The notes beneath the pieces were generated by a model. The model was not told the DNA's origin. It made no database searches and saw only the letters and a program-made list of their open reading frames with translations. The translations under genes and the position numbers were made by a program. Positions 11,816 through 23,677 of a DNA stretch of 64,000 nucleotides are shown here, one piece after another. The DNA is from Pleodorina starrii (lineage: Eukaryota; Chlorophyta; Chlorophyceae; Chlamydomonadales; Volvocaceae). Location of the stretch: NCBI GenBank assembly GCA_030267565.1, contig BRXU01000014.1:310001-374000 (forward strand), in the 5' to 3' direction. The number at the start of each line of letters is the position of its first letter. The stretch's first letter is position 1.

Positions 11816-14800
11816 ATGAGCACCTCTCAGCTCAGCAGCGAAAGGGCTGACCATGTGGCAGCTGAACTCCAAGCTGCTTTCGGCGCTCCGTCATCGGACG
11901 TCCAGCGCGTATGCAGCCTCCTGTGCCTGCTTCGGCGTGAATTTACGGAGCAAGCCCCCAAAAATTGGCCTTCAGAAACTGTGAAACGGCTATGGCTTAG
12001 CATAATTGGGGCGCTGCGGGTGGCTCAGGCTCCAGAGGTGCGGCGCTTGGATAAGGCACGGCGTTACGACCTGAGCCCAGCGTTAGGATTATCCTATGCT
12101 GCCGAGGCGTTGCGTACATGCTGTACTTTTGTTTTCGGCGCCTTTGCTGGGCACATTTGGCACGGTTATAAGCCTGCTCGTCGATCGACCCAGCCGGAGG
12201 ATGACTTGCGCGACTCGCGTCGTCACCGGTCTCATGCGTTCTCGTCCAGCAATTTGCATGTGTCATGTCCTGCACCCCTGTGACTCACTGGAATGCTGAG
12301 CTCGCCGCTCCGGTGGCGTTTGACGCTGTGCACGCCTGACACCCCAACCCAAACGCACGACAGGTCCAAGTGGCTGCCTGTGCTGCCGTGGAGGCCTTGG
12401 GTCAGAGCTGCTCGTCTTGCACGGAGCTTGAACGCGAGGTGAGCTAGCGGCGCACCACCACCTTGCCCGGCGTCTTGCATCCGCAGCACTGTGGTGGCCG
12501 CGGTCTCCTGGTCCGCTCTGCATAAATCCGTGACACGCTTAACGACACGCACGTACACACGCGTTCTGCGGGCATGCCCACGTGAATAAGTCCCGCGGCA
12601 ACGCCACTGTATGGCCCTCCAACAGGCCGCTCGGCCGAGGGCTTAGTCAGCCCTCTTGCTCACATCCGCCTTTGTGTGCCCCCGGGTTTTGTCGACGCAC
12701 AGCCGTCCGCCGTGGACGATGCCGTTCTATGCGTCATCGACACTCTCGGCTCTTCCAGCAGCAAGCCAGTCAAGATGGCGGCCATCAAAGCCCTGCTGAG
12801 CCTCAGCGGGTGCCTCAACTGCCGCTGCTTCTATGACAAGTGGGTCACACAGTCAGGGGGGCCCACCTTGCTGGGAACAGGGGCGTCAAAGCCAGGGGGA
12901 GCCTGTTGCACGTCTACATCGTCGATTCGCGGCGCGACAATGCTGTCGGGGACCTCGCAAAGTCGCAATTCTTCCGCACCGCCGGTCCATCCATCGGGTG
13001 GTCTGCCGTGAAATGACTATGTGGCCGCCCCGCTCCGCACGCAGGGCCACTCAGGAGTTGCTGGGGGAGCGGGGTGCAGTGCGGCTGCTGCTGGCATCGC
13101 TACCTCGCTTCCTGGAGGACGCGTCAGACGCACAGCAGCAGCAGCAAGCGGGCGCGGGGTCAGGGCCGGGGTCGGCGGCGGCGGCGGCGGGCGCAGCTTC
13201 GGAGCGGGGCCCGACGGCGGATGAGGCCGCGCAGACGGTCGCAGACATTTTCCGCGCGCTGCATTATACCTGCCTGCTCAACCCTTCCAACACGGCCCGG
13301 ATGCTGGCGGAGGGCGGCTACCCCCTTGTCGTACAAGGTACGGCACTGAGATTGGGCGTGGAGGCAGGGTCCGCGTCGCGGGCCGCGCAGTGCGAGGCGA
13401 GAAGGGAGCGTGGGCGCATGAGCCTGCGGGGCCCTGACCCTGACCGTGCAAAATGGCATGTGCGGCATCGTGTGCCCCGCCCGCCCCAACCCGGACCCGC
13501 CTTGCACTGCTGCCCCGCAGGCCTGTCCGCCATGGGCCGCGACCTCAACGTCCAGGAGCACGGCGCGATGCTGCTGGCGGAGATGGCCTGCAGCCCGGGC
13601 GTGGCGGGCAGGGACGTGCTGGACAGCATCGTCACCGTCGCCAACATTGCCCGGCTGCAACTTGAGGACAAGTAAGAGGAGCCGCAGAGGGCATAGCCCT
13701 TGCCACGCATTACCAGTGACAGCTATCATGGCTGACTCCCTAGATTGCCACTTGAGGGGCAGCGCGTGGCCTGGCATGAAGTTGGCTCCGCCGTTTTGCA
13801 TATGGATGCGGGCGGGCGCGCGGAAAGGGGCCCCAAGTTCTAGGACAAGGTGAAGGGCTAAAATTGGCTGGGGATTACTGGCGGAGGGGTGTAAGCCCCA
13901 AGCGGCATCGGCGGCCTGGCCGGGATGTCTGGCAAGAGGGCTGGGGCACAGACGCCGTAAGGCTGGCAATGCGACACGACAGGAACAGGGCGCCGGAGCT
14001 GCCATTTCACCAGGGGCTAGGCACAGGCCATCCACAGTGCCAACTTCCCCACCAAATGCGCGCCCGGTGAATGCTCACATCGGCCTGCCTTAACACCGCC
14101 GCATCCCCACCCTCTAATGACGCATTTGTCACCCGCATCCTGTCACACGTGGGCAGGTACATCGAGGTTGCGCGCGCTGCGGTTTGGAGCTTGGGCCGCC
14201 TGGCGAGCCACGCACTGGCGCAGCAGCCCAGCCCTGGCTCTGGCACGGAGTCCGCCGGGCAGGAGCGCGACGCTGCACTGGCCCAGGCCTGGCCGCTGCT
14301 GAGCGACCCCGTGCTGCGCGTCGTTGTCAACATGCTCAAGAGCTGCTACCAGCAAGTGAGTTGCGGGGTCCGCGGATAAGGGATGGGAGGGGTGGCCCGA
14401 ATGCTGGTGAATGGGATGGGGGTGGGATCGGATGCCGCGTGTCAAATGCGGCGTGCGCTGCGGTTTTGGCTGCGTGACTGGCAATGGCTCGCGGTTCCCT
14501 CAGGCGTTGGTGATTGTTGTGGCTTTCGTTTTGGTGTTGGTGGTGGGAGGTTGTTGGCTAGCGCGTGGCAGGAGGCTTGTTTAACTTTCAGCGATAGCAG
14601 GGACGATGGGGGGCGCGCGTGGCGGCTCGGGCTGGGACGATACGGAAAGAGAGACCTAGAGCGGGGCATTGCCCTGGTATGTATGACCACCCGACCGGTC
14701 GGGTTGCTGCTGAGCCCCCGTGCCCCCCGTCGACCCCGCGCCGCCATTTTCTCGAGCAACCCCCGACCCTGCAACCCCACACACCCAACCCAGGACGATC

Positions 14801-17800
14801 CGCTGGTAAAGCACTGCCTGGACTACATCGCAGTGGTAGCCTCAGCGGCCACCTTGCACCACCCGAGCGGCCAGGGCCAGAACCAGAATCACCAGGCGAC
14901 CAAAGCCAGCCCCTGCAGCCGCAGCAGCGGCGTCGGCGGCTGCGCCGCCCACTCGGACGCGTTGCTGGGCTGCAACGGTGACGCCGCTGCCGCGACGGCG
15001 CCGTGCGAGATGGACTCCGCCCTCAGCGCCGATGGAGCCGCCGCCGGCAGCGGCAGCGGCGGCGCTTCGCTGCTGTCGCTGCTGCGCCTGGCGGCGGAGG
15101 CGGTGCTGGAGACGGCGCGCGTGGCCAAGGACATCCGGCTGCAGGCGGTGGTGCTGCGGACGCTGCACGTGCTGCTGCACTGCTTCCCGGGCCGCGCGGC
15201 GCTGCAGCTCTCGCCGCCGTCGCAGCAGTCGCGGCAGCAGCAGCAGCAGATGCAGATGCAGCAGCAGCACGCGGACGTGTTGGACCAGGTGGTCCGCATC
15301 GCCGCGGCGGCGCGGCAGTCGCTGGAGCAGCAGCAGCAGGCGCAGGCGCAGCAGTCCCAGCAGCAGCAGCAGGCGCACCACGCGCCGCAGCAGGCGCACC
15401 ACGCTGCGCAACAGCAGGTGTACGCGTCAAAGGACCTCTTCCTTATCAACGTATACGCGTTGACGGTCGCGGGCTCGCTGATAGAGCACAACGGCGGCGG
15501 CGGCGGTGCCGCCGCCGGCTACCAGACGCACGTGCTGACCTGCCTCGCGGGGCTCGTACGGCACCTGTCGGAGGGCGGCGGAAGCGGCGCCGGCGAGTCC
15601 ATTACCTTTGACGAGGCGCTTGGCGCTGCCGCCGCCGCGTCGGCGGTGCCGTACCTCTCGGTCGGCTGCTGCCGTTACGCCTGCCACTGCTGCTTCATCC
15701 ACGACCTGGTGCGCGGCGCGGACGTGCTGGCGGCGACTCGCGCCGCGGCTCGCCTGCTGGCATGGTGCGCTGGAGGCCCGGACGGCGTCAACGCCACGGA
15801 CCGCGACGGCTGCGGCGCGCTGCACTTCCTCGCGGCGGCTGGCCTGGCGCCGCTGCTGGCTGCCTTTGTTGATGCCGCCGGGCCGGGGCTGGACTTTCTG
15901 CGGCGCACCCGCGCCGGCGTGAACGCGCTGCAGCTGGCGCGGGCGCGCAAGCACGCGGCGGCCGTGCAGGTGGGCAGGGCCTTGGGCTCGCAACGCGCGG
16001 CGGCGCTTCCAGTCGGGCAGTGCGTGTATGAACGCGCGTAAATGACCACTGGACTTAATCGTTGGTGATAATGATGGCGATGATGATGTCACTATGCTGA
16101 TGCCTCGTGCGGTTTCCGTGGGCGGTGTGGGCCGGGCGGGCCTCCCCGCGCGATCGCAGTTCCGAATGCAGCAGCTGGCACACGCATTCACTGCTTGCAC
16201 GGCCGGCTTGGGACCGTTTGACGCCTGCACGACCTTGTGTCCCTCACGGCCCCTACGTGGTCCCTTGCCCTGGGGCGCAGATCCTGGAGGTGTCGACGGA
16301 GTCTGCGGCGAAGGCGGCTCAGGATGCGCTGCTGAAGGAGCTGGAGGTGAGGAAATGAAATGGCGATGGGACCTGTTGCTGGAGGGAATCCACGGGAGGG
16401 GAGGGAATCCATGCTCTCGGGTGTGCAGCAAGCTGGCTCGCCAGAGCAGCGCGCTTTGAGCGGATTTGGGGGGCGGAAAGGCCCGAGCAGCGCACTCCCA
16501 CACGCGCTCCAGGCTCCACGCTGTTCAGGTGCGCCTCGAAGGCATGACTCGGATTGATCAGTTGAAACTGTGTGAAACCTGTGCTTGCGCGCAGGAGGAG
16601 GGCGCGAACGACGCATCGCATGGCCCCGGCGGGGGCGCGGCCGGCGGCTCCAAGCGGGCCGGCAGCGGCGCGGCCTCCGCCACCGGCTCCGCTGCCAACC
16701 GGCAGCACAAGAACGTCTCGTCTGGCGGCGGCGGCGGCGGAGGGGGTCACGACTCGCACGCGGCGCACGCTGCAGGCGCGGCCTCCCCGGCCGGCGGCGC
16801 TCAGCAGCCGGCAGAGAGCGAGGAAGCCCGGCGCGCGCGGGAGGAGCTGGAGCGCAAGCGCAGGTGCGGAGGACTAGAGGGAGAGAGCGGGCTGGGGGTT
16901 CCGTTGGGGAGGCGCGTTGCTGCAATGCTCGCGTTTTGAGCTCAGCCGGTCTTTATTGGCGCTCCGTCAGCCGGGCCGGCCGGCGGAGGGAAGGGGGCTC
17001 TCCAGCGCCCCAGCCACTGGCGGTTTGGCGGCGCGACGGTTCGGGGCCTGGTGCTGCTGACGCGCGTGCGGTCATGGCACGCTTCAGCGCATTTTGCACC
17101 ACGACGGGAAACGGGATGGCCCTGGCGAGCACTGGTCATTGCCTACGCGGCCGATCGCCGGTCTCGGTTCGACTCTGGTTGGAGCTCCTCCGAGGATCCG
17201 CCCACAGCTACTCACCCCGCATGTGTTGCGGCGCGTTGGTTGCAAGTGAGCCTCCCAGCACGCGGCGGGGGAGCTATAGCGGCGTTCGCCACTAAACACC
17301 GGTCCTTCCCAGCGTAAAAATGTCTGGAGTGTAAGCCCATCGCCTTCGCCCCCTGCGCCCTGATGCTTGGATGTCCCAGGGCCGCTGAGGAGGAGTATGA
17401 GGCGGCGCTGGAGCAGCGCCGGCGGCAGCTGGAGGAGGAGGCACGGCAGCAGGCGGCCGAGGAGGCCCGCCTCATCGCGCTGGCACAGGCGGAGAGCCTG
17501 CGCATGGCAACGCCGCCGCCGCCGCCGCCAGAGGCGGAGGAGGCGCCGCCACCCGCGGAGCCTGCTGGGCTGGCGCCCGTGCCTGAGCAGCAGCCGCAGC
17601 CGCTTGCCTGCGGCCCGGGTGATGATGAGGGCAGCTACCAGCAGCACCTGCCGTATCCGCCTCAAAGGGAGCAGCCACAGGCGTCTGTTTCAACGCAGGC
17701 GGTAGCGGCTGGCGGCGGAGGGGATCTAGACGCCGGTGGATTGTTGGAGGCGTCGCTGCAGGCGGCGGCAGCGGCGATGTCGTCGGGCGGCCCGCTGCCG

Positions 17801-20800
17801 CCCAACATGGCAAACGTCCTGGCCCAATTTGCGGTGACGGAGCAGCAGCAGCAGCAGCAGATGAGCCAGCCGCCGCAGATGCTGCAACCGCAGCCGCAGC
17901 AACAGCAGCTGCTGCACCACCAGCAGCAGCACATGCTTGCCCCACTCAACGGCCCTACCGGCGGCGCCGTCAACAGCGGCGGCGGGGGCATTGGCCAGCG
18001 CTCGCCGCTCTCGTCCTTGGATGAGCAAGTCACGATGCTGCACGGCAGCGCTGGCCCCGGGGCTGTGCTAGGCATGCGGCGGGTGGTCTCAAAGGGATCC
18101 TTCCTCTCGGATGACTCGAGCATCAACGGCATCGCCGGGCCCGTCGGGGGCGGCGGCGGCCTACTCGCGTCCGCCGCCAGCGCTACTGGCAGCAGCGCCG
18201 CCGGCCTCGGAGGCCTCGGCGGCCTGTCCATGTCGTACAGCGCTGGCGGCGCCGCCAGCGCGGCAGGCGGCGGCTTCGGGGGTTTCGCGGGGTCGTTCAG
18301 TAACCTACTCAGTGCCGGTGCACCCATGGGTCTCTCCAGCTCTACCTTGGAGGCTACTCCCGGCCTTCTTGCGGGGCCCGGAGGCCTTATGGGACCCGGC
18401 GCGCCGGTGCCAGACCCTGTCGCCACCGCCGCTGCGGCTGCGACTGCGGTTGCGCCGACAGGGCTCCTGGCCAATGGCTCATCCGGCGCGTTCGGTGGGT
18501 TCGGCGCTCCGGGACTGCCGCCGGGCGCCGACCTGCGGGTCGGTGGCGGCGGCGGGGGAGACGGCAGCATCTGTTCCGACAGCCTCGGCGGTTCCATTGA
18601 CGGCACGCCACTGCCGCCCGGCCCCTCGCCGACGTCGTCCGTTGCCGGCGGCTGGTCTGGCGGCGCGCCCGCGTACGCCTCGGGCCCGGCGTCGTTTATC
18701 AACAGCACCCTGGGCGCGGCCGCGGCGGCGGCCTCCGCCGCCGCGGCGGCGGCCGCTGGCGCACCGCCGCCTGGCCTGCATCGAAGCGGTCCAAGCAGCA
18801 ACTACCTGCACCTCCAGGGCGCGCCGCCGCCGGCTCCGCCCGCGAGCCACAGCCAGCTGCACCAACCTCAGCCCAAATCCCAGCCGCCGCTGCCGCCACA
18901 GCAGCAGCAGGGCGGGGCTCCCGAGCCGTGGGGCCTGGGCGCAGCGAGCTCGGGTTCCCTGCCGCACATGGCCCCGGCCGGCGTTGGAAGCCACGCGGAC
19001 CTTCACAGCCTCGCGTCGGCCGCGGCGGCGGGGGCAGCCATGGAGTCCCGGCACCGGCTGGTGCCCGGCTTTCCCAGCTCTGGCAGCGTTGGCCACGGCC
19101 TCGCGCAGGGCGCCTTCATGCCGCAGCAACAGCAGCCGGCGGCAGCGCCGGTGAATGATCGCAGCGCGGCGCAGCTGCACGACGTGCTGGCGGCTGGCGA
19201 TATGCGGCCGGAGATGTGGGGCCTGGCGGAGGAGCCGACCCGGGGAGCATCCCGGCAGCTGTGGCTCGGCAACGTGCAGGCGGGGCTGCCGGCGGGGCAT
19301 CTGCAGGTGGGGTCTGGGTCCGTGCGCGGTGCCTGCGGCGTGGGTGTGCATGCGGGCACCTCGGCGCCAGACGATGGTGTTGGCGCCCGCCCCGTCTGTC
19401 CTTCCGCCCGTGGTTCCGTCTCGATCTCGATGAAATGACCGGCCATTTCCGCGCCCTCGGCATGACTTGCCTAGCGGGAGCTCCGCAACTGCCCTTTCGC
19501 TTGGGAGGAAGTAAGGTGCCCCGCATACCCTGAGCCCTGAGACCGCACCCCGAAAACCTCCTCCGCGACCGCAGGCCCTGTGTCAGCAGTTTGGCCCCGT
19601 GCAAGACATCGTCATGGCGCCCGGCACCCTGTCCGCCGTCGTACTGTTCGTACGGGCGGAGGACGCGTCGCGCGCGGCACACGCGCTGCACGACCGCGAG
19701 ATCACGCACATGTCTTATGAGAACAAGCCGATTGTCGTACGGTACTGCGGCGCCGGCCCGGCGCCGCCGCCGGCGGCGGGTGGGCAGCACGGCGACGCCG
19801 CGGGCCTGCCGGACGGCAGCCCTCTGTTGCCCGCTGGCGGCGGCGCCGGTGGGCCCGGCCCCGATGGCGCGTTGGGCCCACTGGGGCTGCCCGCGGCACT
19901 CGAGGCGGCGCTGGCGGCGGCGGGCTTCGGGCCTAACGCGCTGCATGCGGCCATGCAAGGGCTGCTGCCTCTGGAGCAGCAGCAGGCGCTGCACGCCGTG
20001 CTGCTGCAGGCGTCGGCATCCGGCGGACCAGGCAGTCCGGGGGGCCCCGGCGCCCCTGCGCAGCAGCCAACGCAGCAGCAGCAGCAGGCCCGCCTGCTGG
20101 GGCCGTCGCCTACGCCGCAGCTGCCGCAACCGCCGCACCGGCAGGGTCTGGGCAGCGGTCTGGGGCAGCTGCCGCACGCGCACGGCAGCATGGGATCCAT
20201 GACGCACCTGGCGGGGCTGGGCGGCGGCGGAAGCGTCGGTGACTTCGCGGCCCTGCAGCAGGCCTCTGCCCTGTCGCAACAGCATTCCTTCTCCGGTGAC
20301 CATCCTCCCTCACAACAGCAGCTGCAGCAGCAGCACCATCACCATCAGGCCGCCGCCGGCGGAGGGCTGTACGGTGTGTCGGAGGACGCCGAGGGCGGCG
20401 CCGGCGGCGCCGTCAGCGGCGGCGGCGCCGCCGGCAGCAGCACCGGCGGCGGCGCCAGCGTTAACGGCGAGCTGGAGGCGGGGGGCGTGGACGGCGATGC
20501 GGTTGCGGATGTACCGGAGGGCAAGCCCAGTCGCCACCTGTGGCTGGGGAACATTCCGCTCAAGCCCAACAAGTTAGCGATGGAGCTGCTCTTCGCGTGA
20601 GTGGGGCGGAGGCCGGGGAGGGCGGGGCGAAGTGCGGGTACGCGGAAAAGCAGGGCGAAGTGCCATGAGACGAGCGAGCTTGACCTGTGTTAGGAAACAC
20701 TCGGGGCGAGGGTGCGCGGCTTGAACCCCATTCTCAGTACCGGTAGGTCCATGGCGTGTCAGACCTGAAGCCGCAGCAGGGGCCGCAGCAGGGGCCCGGT

Positions 20801-22593
20801 CCTATCCGGTGTTACGTTGCGTCCCCCAGCGCAAGCCCCAGCGCTCTCTGCACGATACGTAGAAACCACGGTAGCTTTTCCCTCACCTTCTCACCGCCGC
20901 TGCCCGCCCGCCTCCCTTCCCACACGTCCGCCTCAGCCGCTTCGGCCCGCTGGAGTCGGTCCGCGTGTTCCCCGGCAAGACCTTTGCCTTCGTCAACTAC
21001 CTGGCCCCCCAGCACGCCGTGGCAGCCAAGCTGGCGCTGGACGGGCAGCCGGCGCCCTCGGTGACCGGCAGCAAGCCCATGGTCATTCGCTACCAGAAGG
21101 ACACCTCCACGGTGCCGGCCAACCTGGGCATGGCGGGCGGCAAGTCCATGAGCAGGTGGGGCGCGGGGTATGTGGCGGGTTACCATTGCGCCAAGAGCTT
21201 GGACCGCGCGGTGTCCCCCACTTCATCCCTTCAAGAACCGCCGCGTCTTGCCGCACACCCGGAGAGTGTCGGCGCGTGCGCATCTGCTGCTGTCTGCTGC
21301 CCTGACTCGCCCTTCCGGCCTCCCGTCCTTTCCGCCCCCCGCCCCGGCCTCCGGTCCGCAGGTCCAGCTCCACCCAGAACCTGACCGGCCTCACCGCGGC
21401 GGCCTCCCTGGCCCGACTGCTGGACGACGACCTGCCGCCCGAGCCCGCCGTCAACCTCTCCAACAAGCTCAACCCCAACAATATCCACTACGACCGGGAG
21501 CTTGCGGCGAGGTGCGTGTGGGGCGGGGCGGGGCGAAGTGGCGGGGCGCGCGGCGGTGGGAGCTTCCCGTGCCTGCCTTGCTTGGTGGCCGGCCCACACT
21601 CCTTCGTAACCACCACAGAAACACTCCTTTTTGTGCCATGCTGTCGGTGCGTGTGCCGATGCGGTGTGCAGATACAAGCGGATGAGCAAGGCGGAGAAGG
21701 AGGCGTTGTGGGCGCAGGACCGCGCCATGCAGGCCCTGGGCGCCAATGCCGCCGCGGCCGCCGCCGCCGTCAACGCCGGCGCCGCTGGCATCGCCGGCCT
21801 GCTGGACCCCAACACCGCCGCAGCCAGGCTCCTCGCGCAGGCAGGCCTGGGCAACCTGGCGGCCGGGCTCGGTGGCAGCGCCGGCAGTGACTTCCTGATG
21901 CCGCGCGTTATGTCGACCGGCGCTCTAGACCACCTAGCGGCGCTCAGCGGTGGCGGCGGCGGCGGTGCCGCCGCGGCGGCCGTCGGTGGCGGCGGCGGCG
22001 GCCACGGCGGGCTGTTCCGCGTCAACACGACGCAGAGCCTGCTTGGGATGCAGCAGGCTGCCAATGCCGCGATGCTGCTGCCGCAGATGGGCGCGGCGGC
22101 CGGCGGGCTGCAGGGGCTGCTGGGGCAGCACGGCGCAGCCGCCGCGGCGGCGGCGGCGGCCGCGGCGGCGGCCGCCGGCGCGGGCCTCGACCCGACGCAG
22201 GCGCTGCAGCAGCAGCTGCAGGCCGCGCAACAGCAGGCGGCCCTGCAGCAGCAGCTGCAGCACCAGGCTGCGCTGCAGCAGCAGCTGCAGCAGCTGGCGG
22301 CGACCGGCGGCGGCGGCGGGCAGGCGCTGCTGAACAACTTCGCCATGACGCAGGCGCTCGCCAGCTTGGGCCTGGGGCCGGGCGGCGCGGGTGCGGCGGG
22401 TGCCCCGTCTCAGCAGAGCGCAGCGGGGCTCCGCGGCGCCGCATCCGGCGCCGCCGCCGCTGGCGGCCTGGACTGGGCATCCATGCAGGCCGCCCTCAAC
22501 AACCTGGGTCTGGGGGGCGCTGGCCCGAGCGCCTCGGCGTCGGTGACCGGCGGCCAGCAGACTAACGTCGCCCTCGCCGCGCTGCTCCAGCAG

Positions 22594-22625
<32 letters not shown>

Positions 22626-23677
22626 GCAGCAGGCCAATTCGCAGGCCGTTGCCGCCGCGCAGCAGCAGCAGCGGCTGCAGCAACAGCACCAGCTCGCGGC
22701 GGCGGCGGCCGCCGGCCTGGGCGGCAACGGCGGCGGCCTCGCCGCCGCGGTCGCCAACGCCTTCGGCGACGGGGCGGGCGGCGCGGCGGGTCTGCACGGG
22801 GCAGCGAAGCGCGGGCCGCACCCCGCACACGGCCGGCCGCTGGGAGGCGTGGGGCCGCAGCCCGGCCTCAACTCCTTTATGGACTCCGCAGCGGCGGCGG
22901 CGCTCGTGGGCGGGCTGCAGGGGCTGGCCGGCGGTGCCGGCGGCGCGCAGGCTCTGCCGCCGGGCGCCGCCGCGGCGGCGGCGGCCGCGGCCGCGGCCGC
23001 GGCGGCGGCCGCAGCTGGGGGCATGGTGCCTCCGTCGGGCGCCGCGGCGGCGGCGGCGGCGGGGGTGCGGCCCCCGGCCATGGGCGCCTTCAAGCAGGTT
23101 CCGCACAGCTTCCTGTGTCCGCTGACGCGGCAGCTCATGTCGGACCCTGTGGTGGCAGCGGACGGTGGGTAGTGAGGGGGGCGCGACGCAGCGCGTGCGA
23201 CGACATCGCGGCCTCACGGCAAATCAAGGCTTTCATTCGCGTTACTAACTAGCCGTGCCCGCATGTGGCTGGACCCCAAGCGCCAAGAGCCCATGTGGAC
23301 ATGCATGCCTGGGCGCATGGCTTCGTGCTTAGGTTTCCGCACACCTTTCGCGGCTTCCAAACAGCGAGAAACAAACTATTCGCGGAACATTCTCTCTTTT
23401 CCCGCTCGCGTATCCCTCGCCTCCTCCTCGCCCTCGCCGGCTGAGTTCTGGGTCGCCTTCGTCACACTCCGCTGCGATATCCTCTTTATCGTCACTATTC
23501 CTTATCCCTTTGGCGCCCTCAGGCATCACCTACAACCGGCCCGCCATCGCCGAGTGGCTGCGCACGCACGACGCTTCCCCCGTCACCCGCCAACCACTCG
23601 CGAATAAGATGCTCACCCCCAACGTCGCGCTGCGCAACGCAATCATGTCGGAGCTGGGCTTCGCGCCAGGCCCCTAG
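11816..23677 (+). CDS. ARM/ankyrin/dual-RRM/U-box protein
   Basis: Predicted RNA-binding E3 ubiquitin ligase-like protein of 2,517 residues. Exons: 11816-12037, 12364-12438, 12703-12839, 13045-13337, 13521-13671, 14157-14355, 14794-15969, 16281-16346, 16595-16863, 17380-19306, 19575-20596, 20937-21155, 21362-21511, 21672-23164, 23523-23677. The summed length is an exact multiple of three and every phase matches. Residues 1-380 are helical ARM/HEAT-like (VQVAACAAVEALGQSC; YIEVARAAVWSLGRLAS). Residues 690-765 carry two ankyrin-type repeats (VNATDRDGCGALHFLAAAGL). Residues 765-920 are coiled coil. Gly/Ala/Gln-rich linkers follow. RRM1 lies at about 1488-1565 (RQLWLGNV; FGPVQDI; VVLFVRAEDASRAAHAL) and RRM2 at about 1823-1900 (RHLWLGNIP; FGPLESVRVFPGKTFAFVNY). 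The U-box is at about 2443-2515 (VPHSFLCPLTRQLMSDPVVA, then GITYNRPAIAEWLRTH). The start is the first ATG after an in-frame TAG; an upstream exon ending in a TAG acceptor is possible. It could be two neighbouring genes, but no stop or start separates the halves. Confidence 0.8.
22591..22639 (+). repeat. CAG/CAA tract coding poly-Gln
   Basis: Exon 14 of the U-box gene encodes about 16 consecutive Gln. Nearby GCG/GCC tracts encode poly-Ala around 22140-22190 and 22965-23020. CAG and CAA are mixed, which suggests selection for the amino acid and not only slippage. Confidence 0.85.

Noticed and set aside
17662..19351. Long open frames antisense to exons 10-11 of the U-box gene
   Set aside because: They are shadows of Ala/Gly/Pro-rich GC-saturated coding sequence; they have no similarity and no splice partners.
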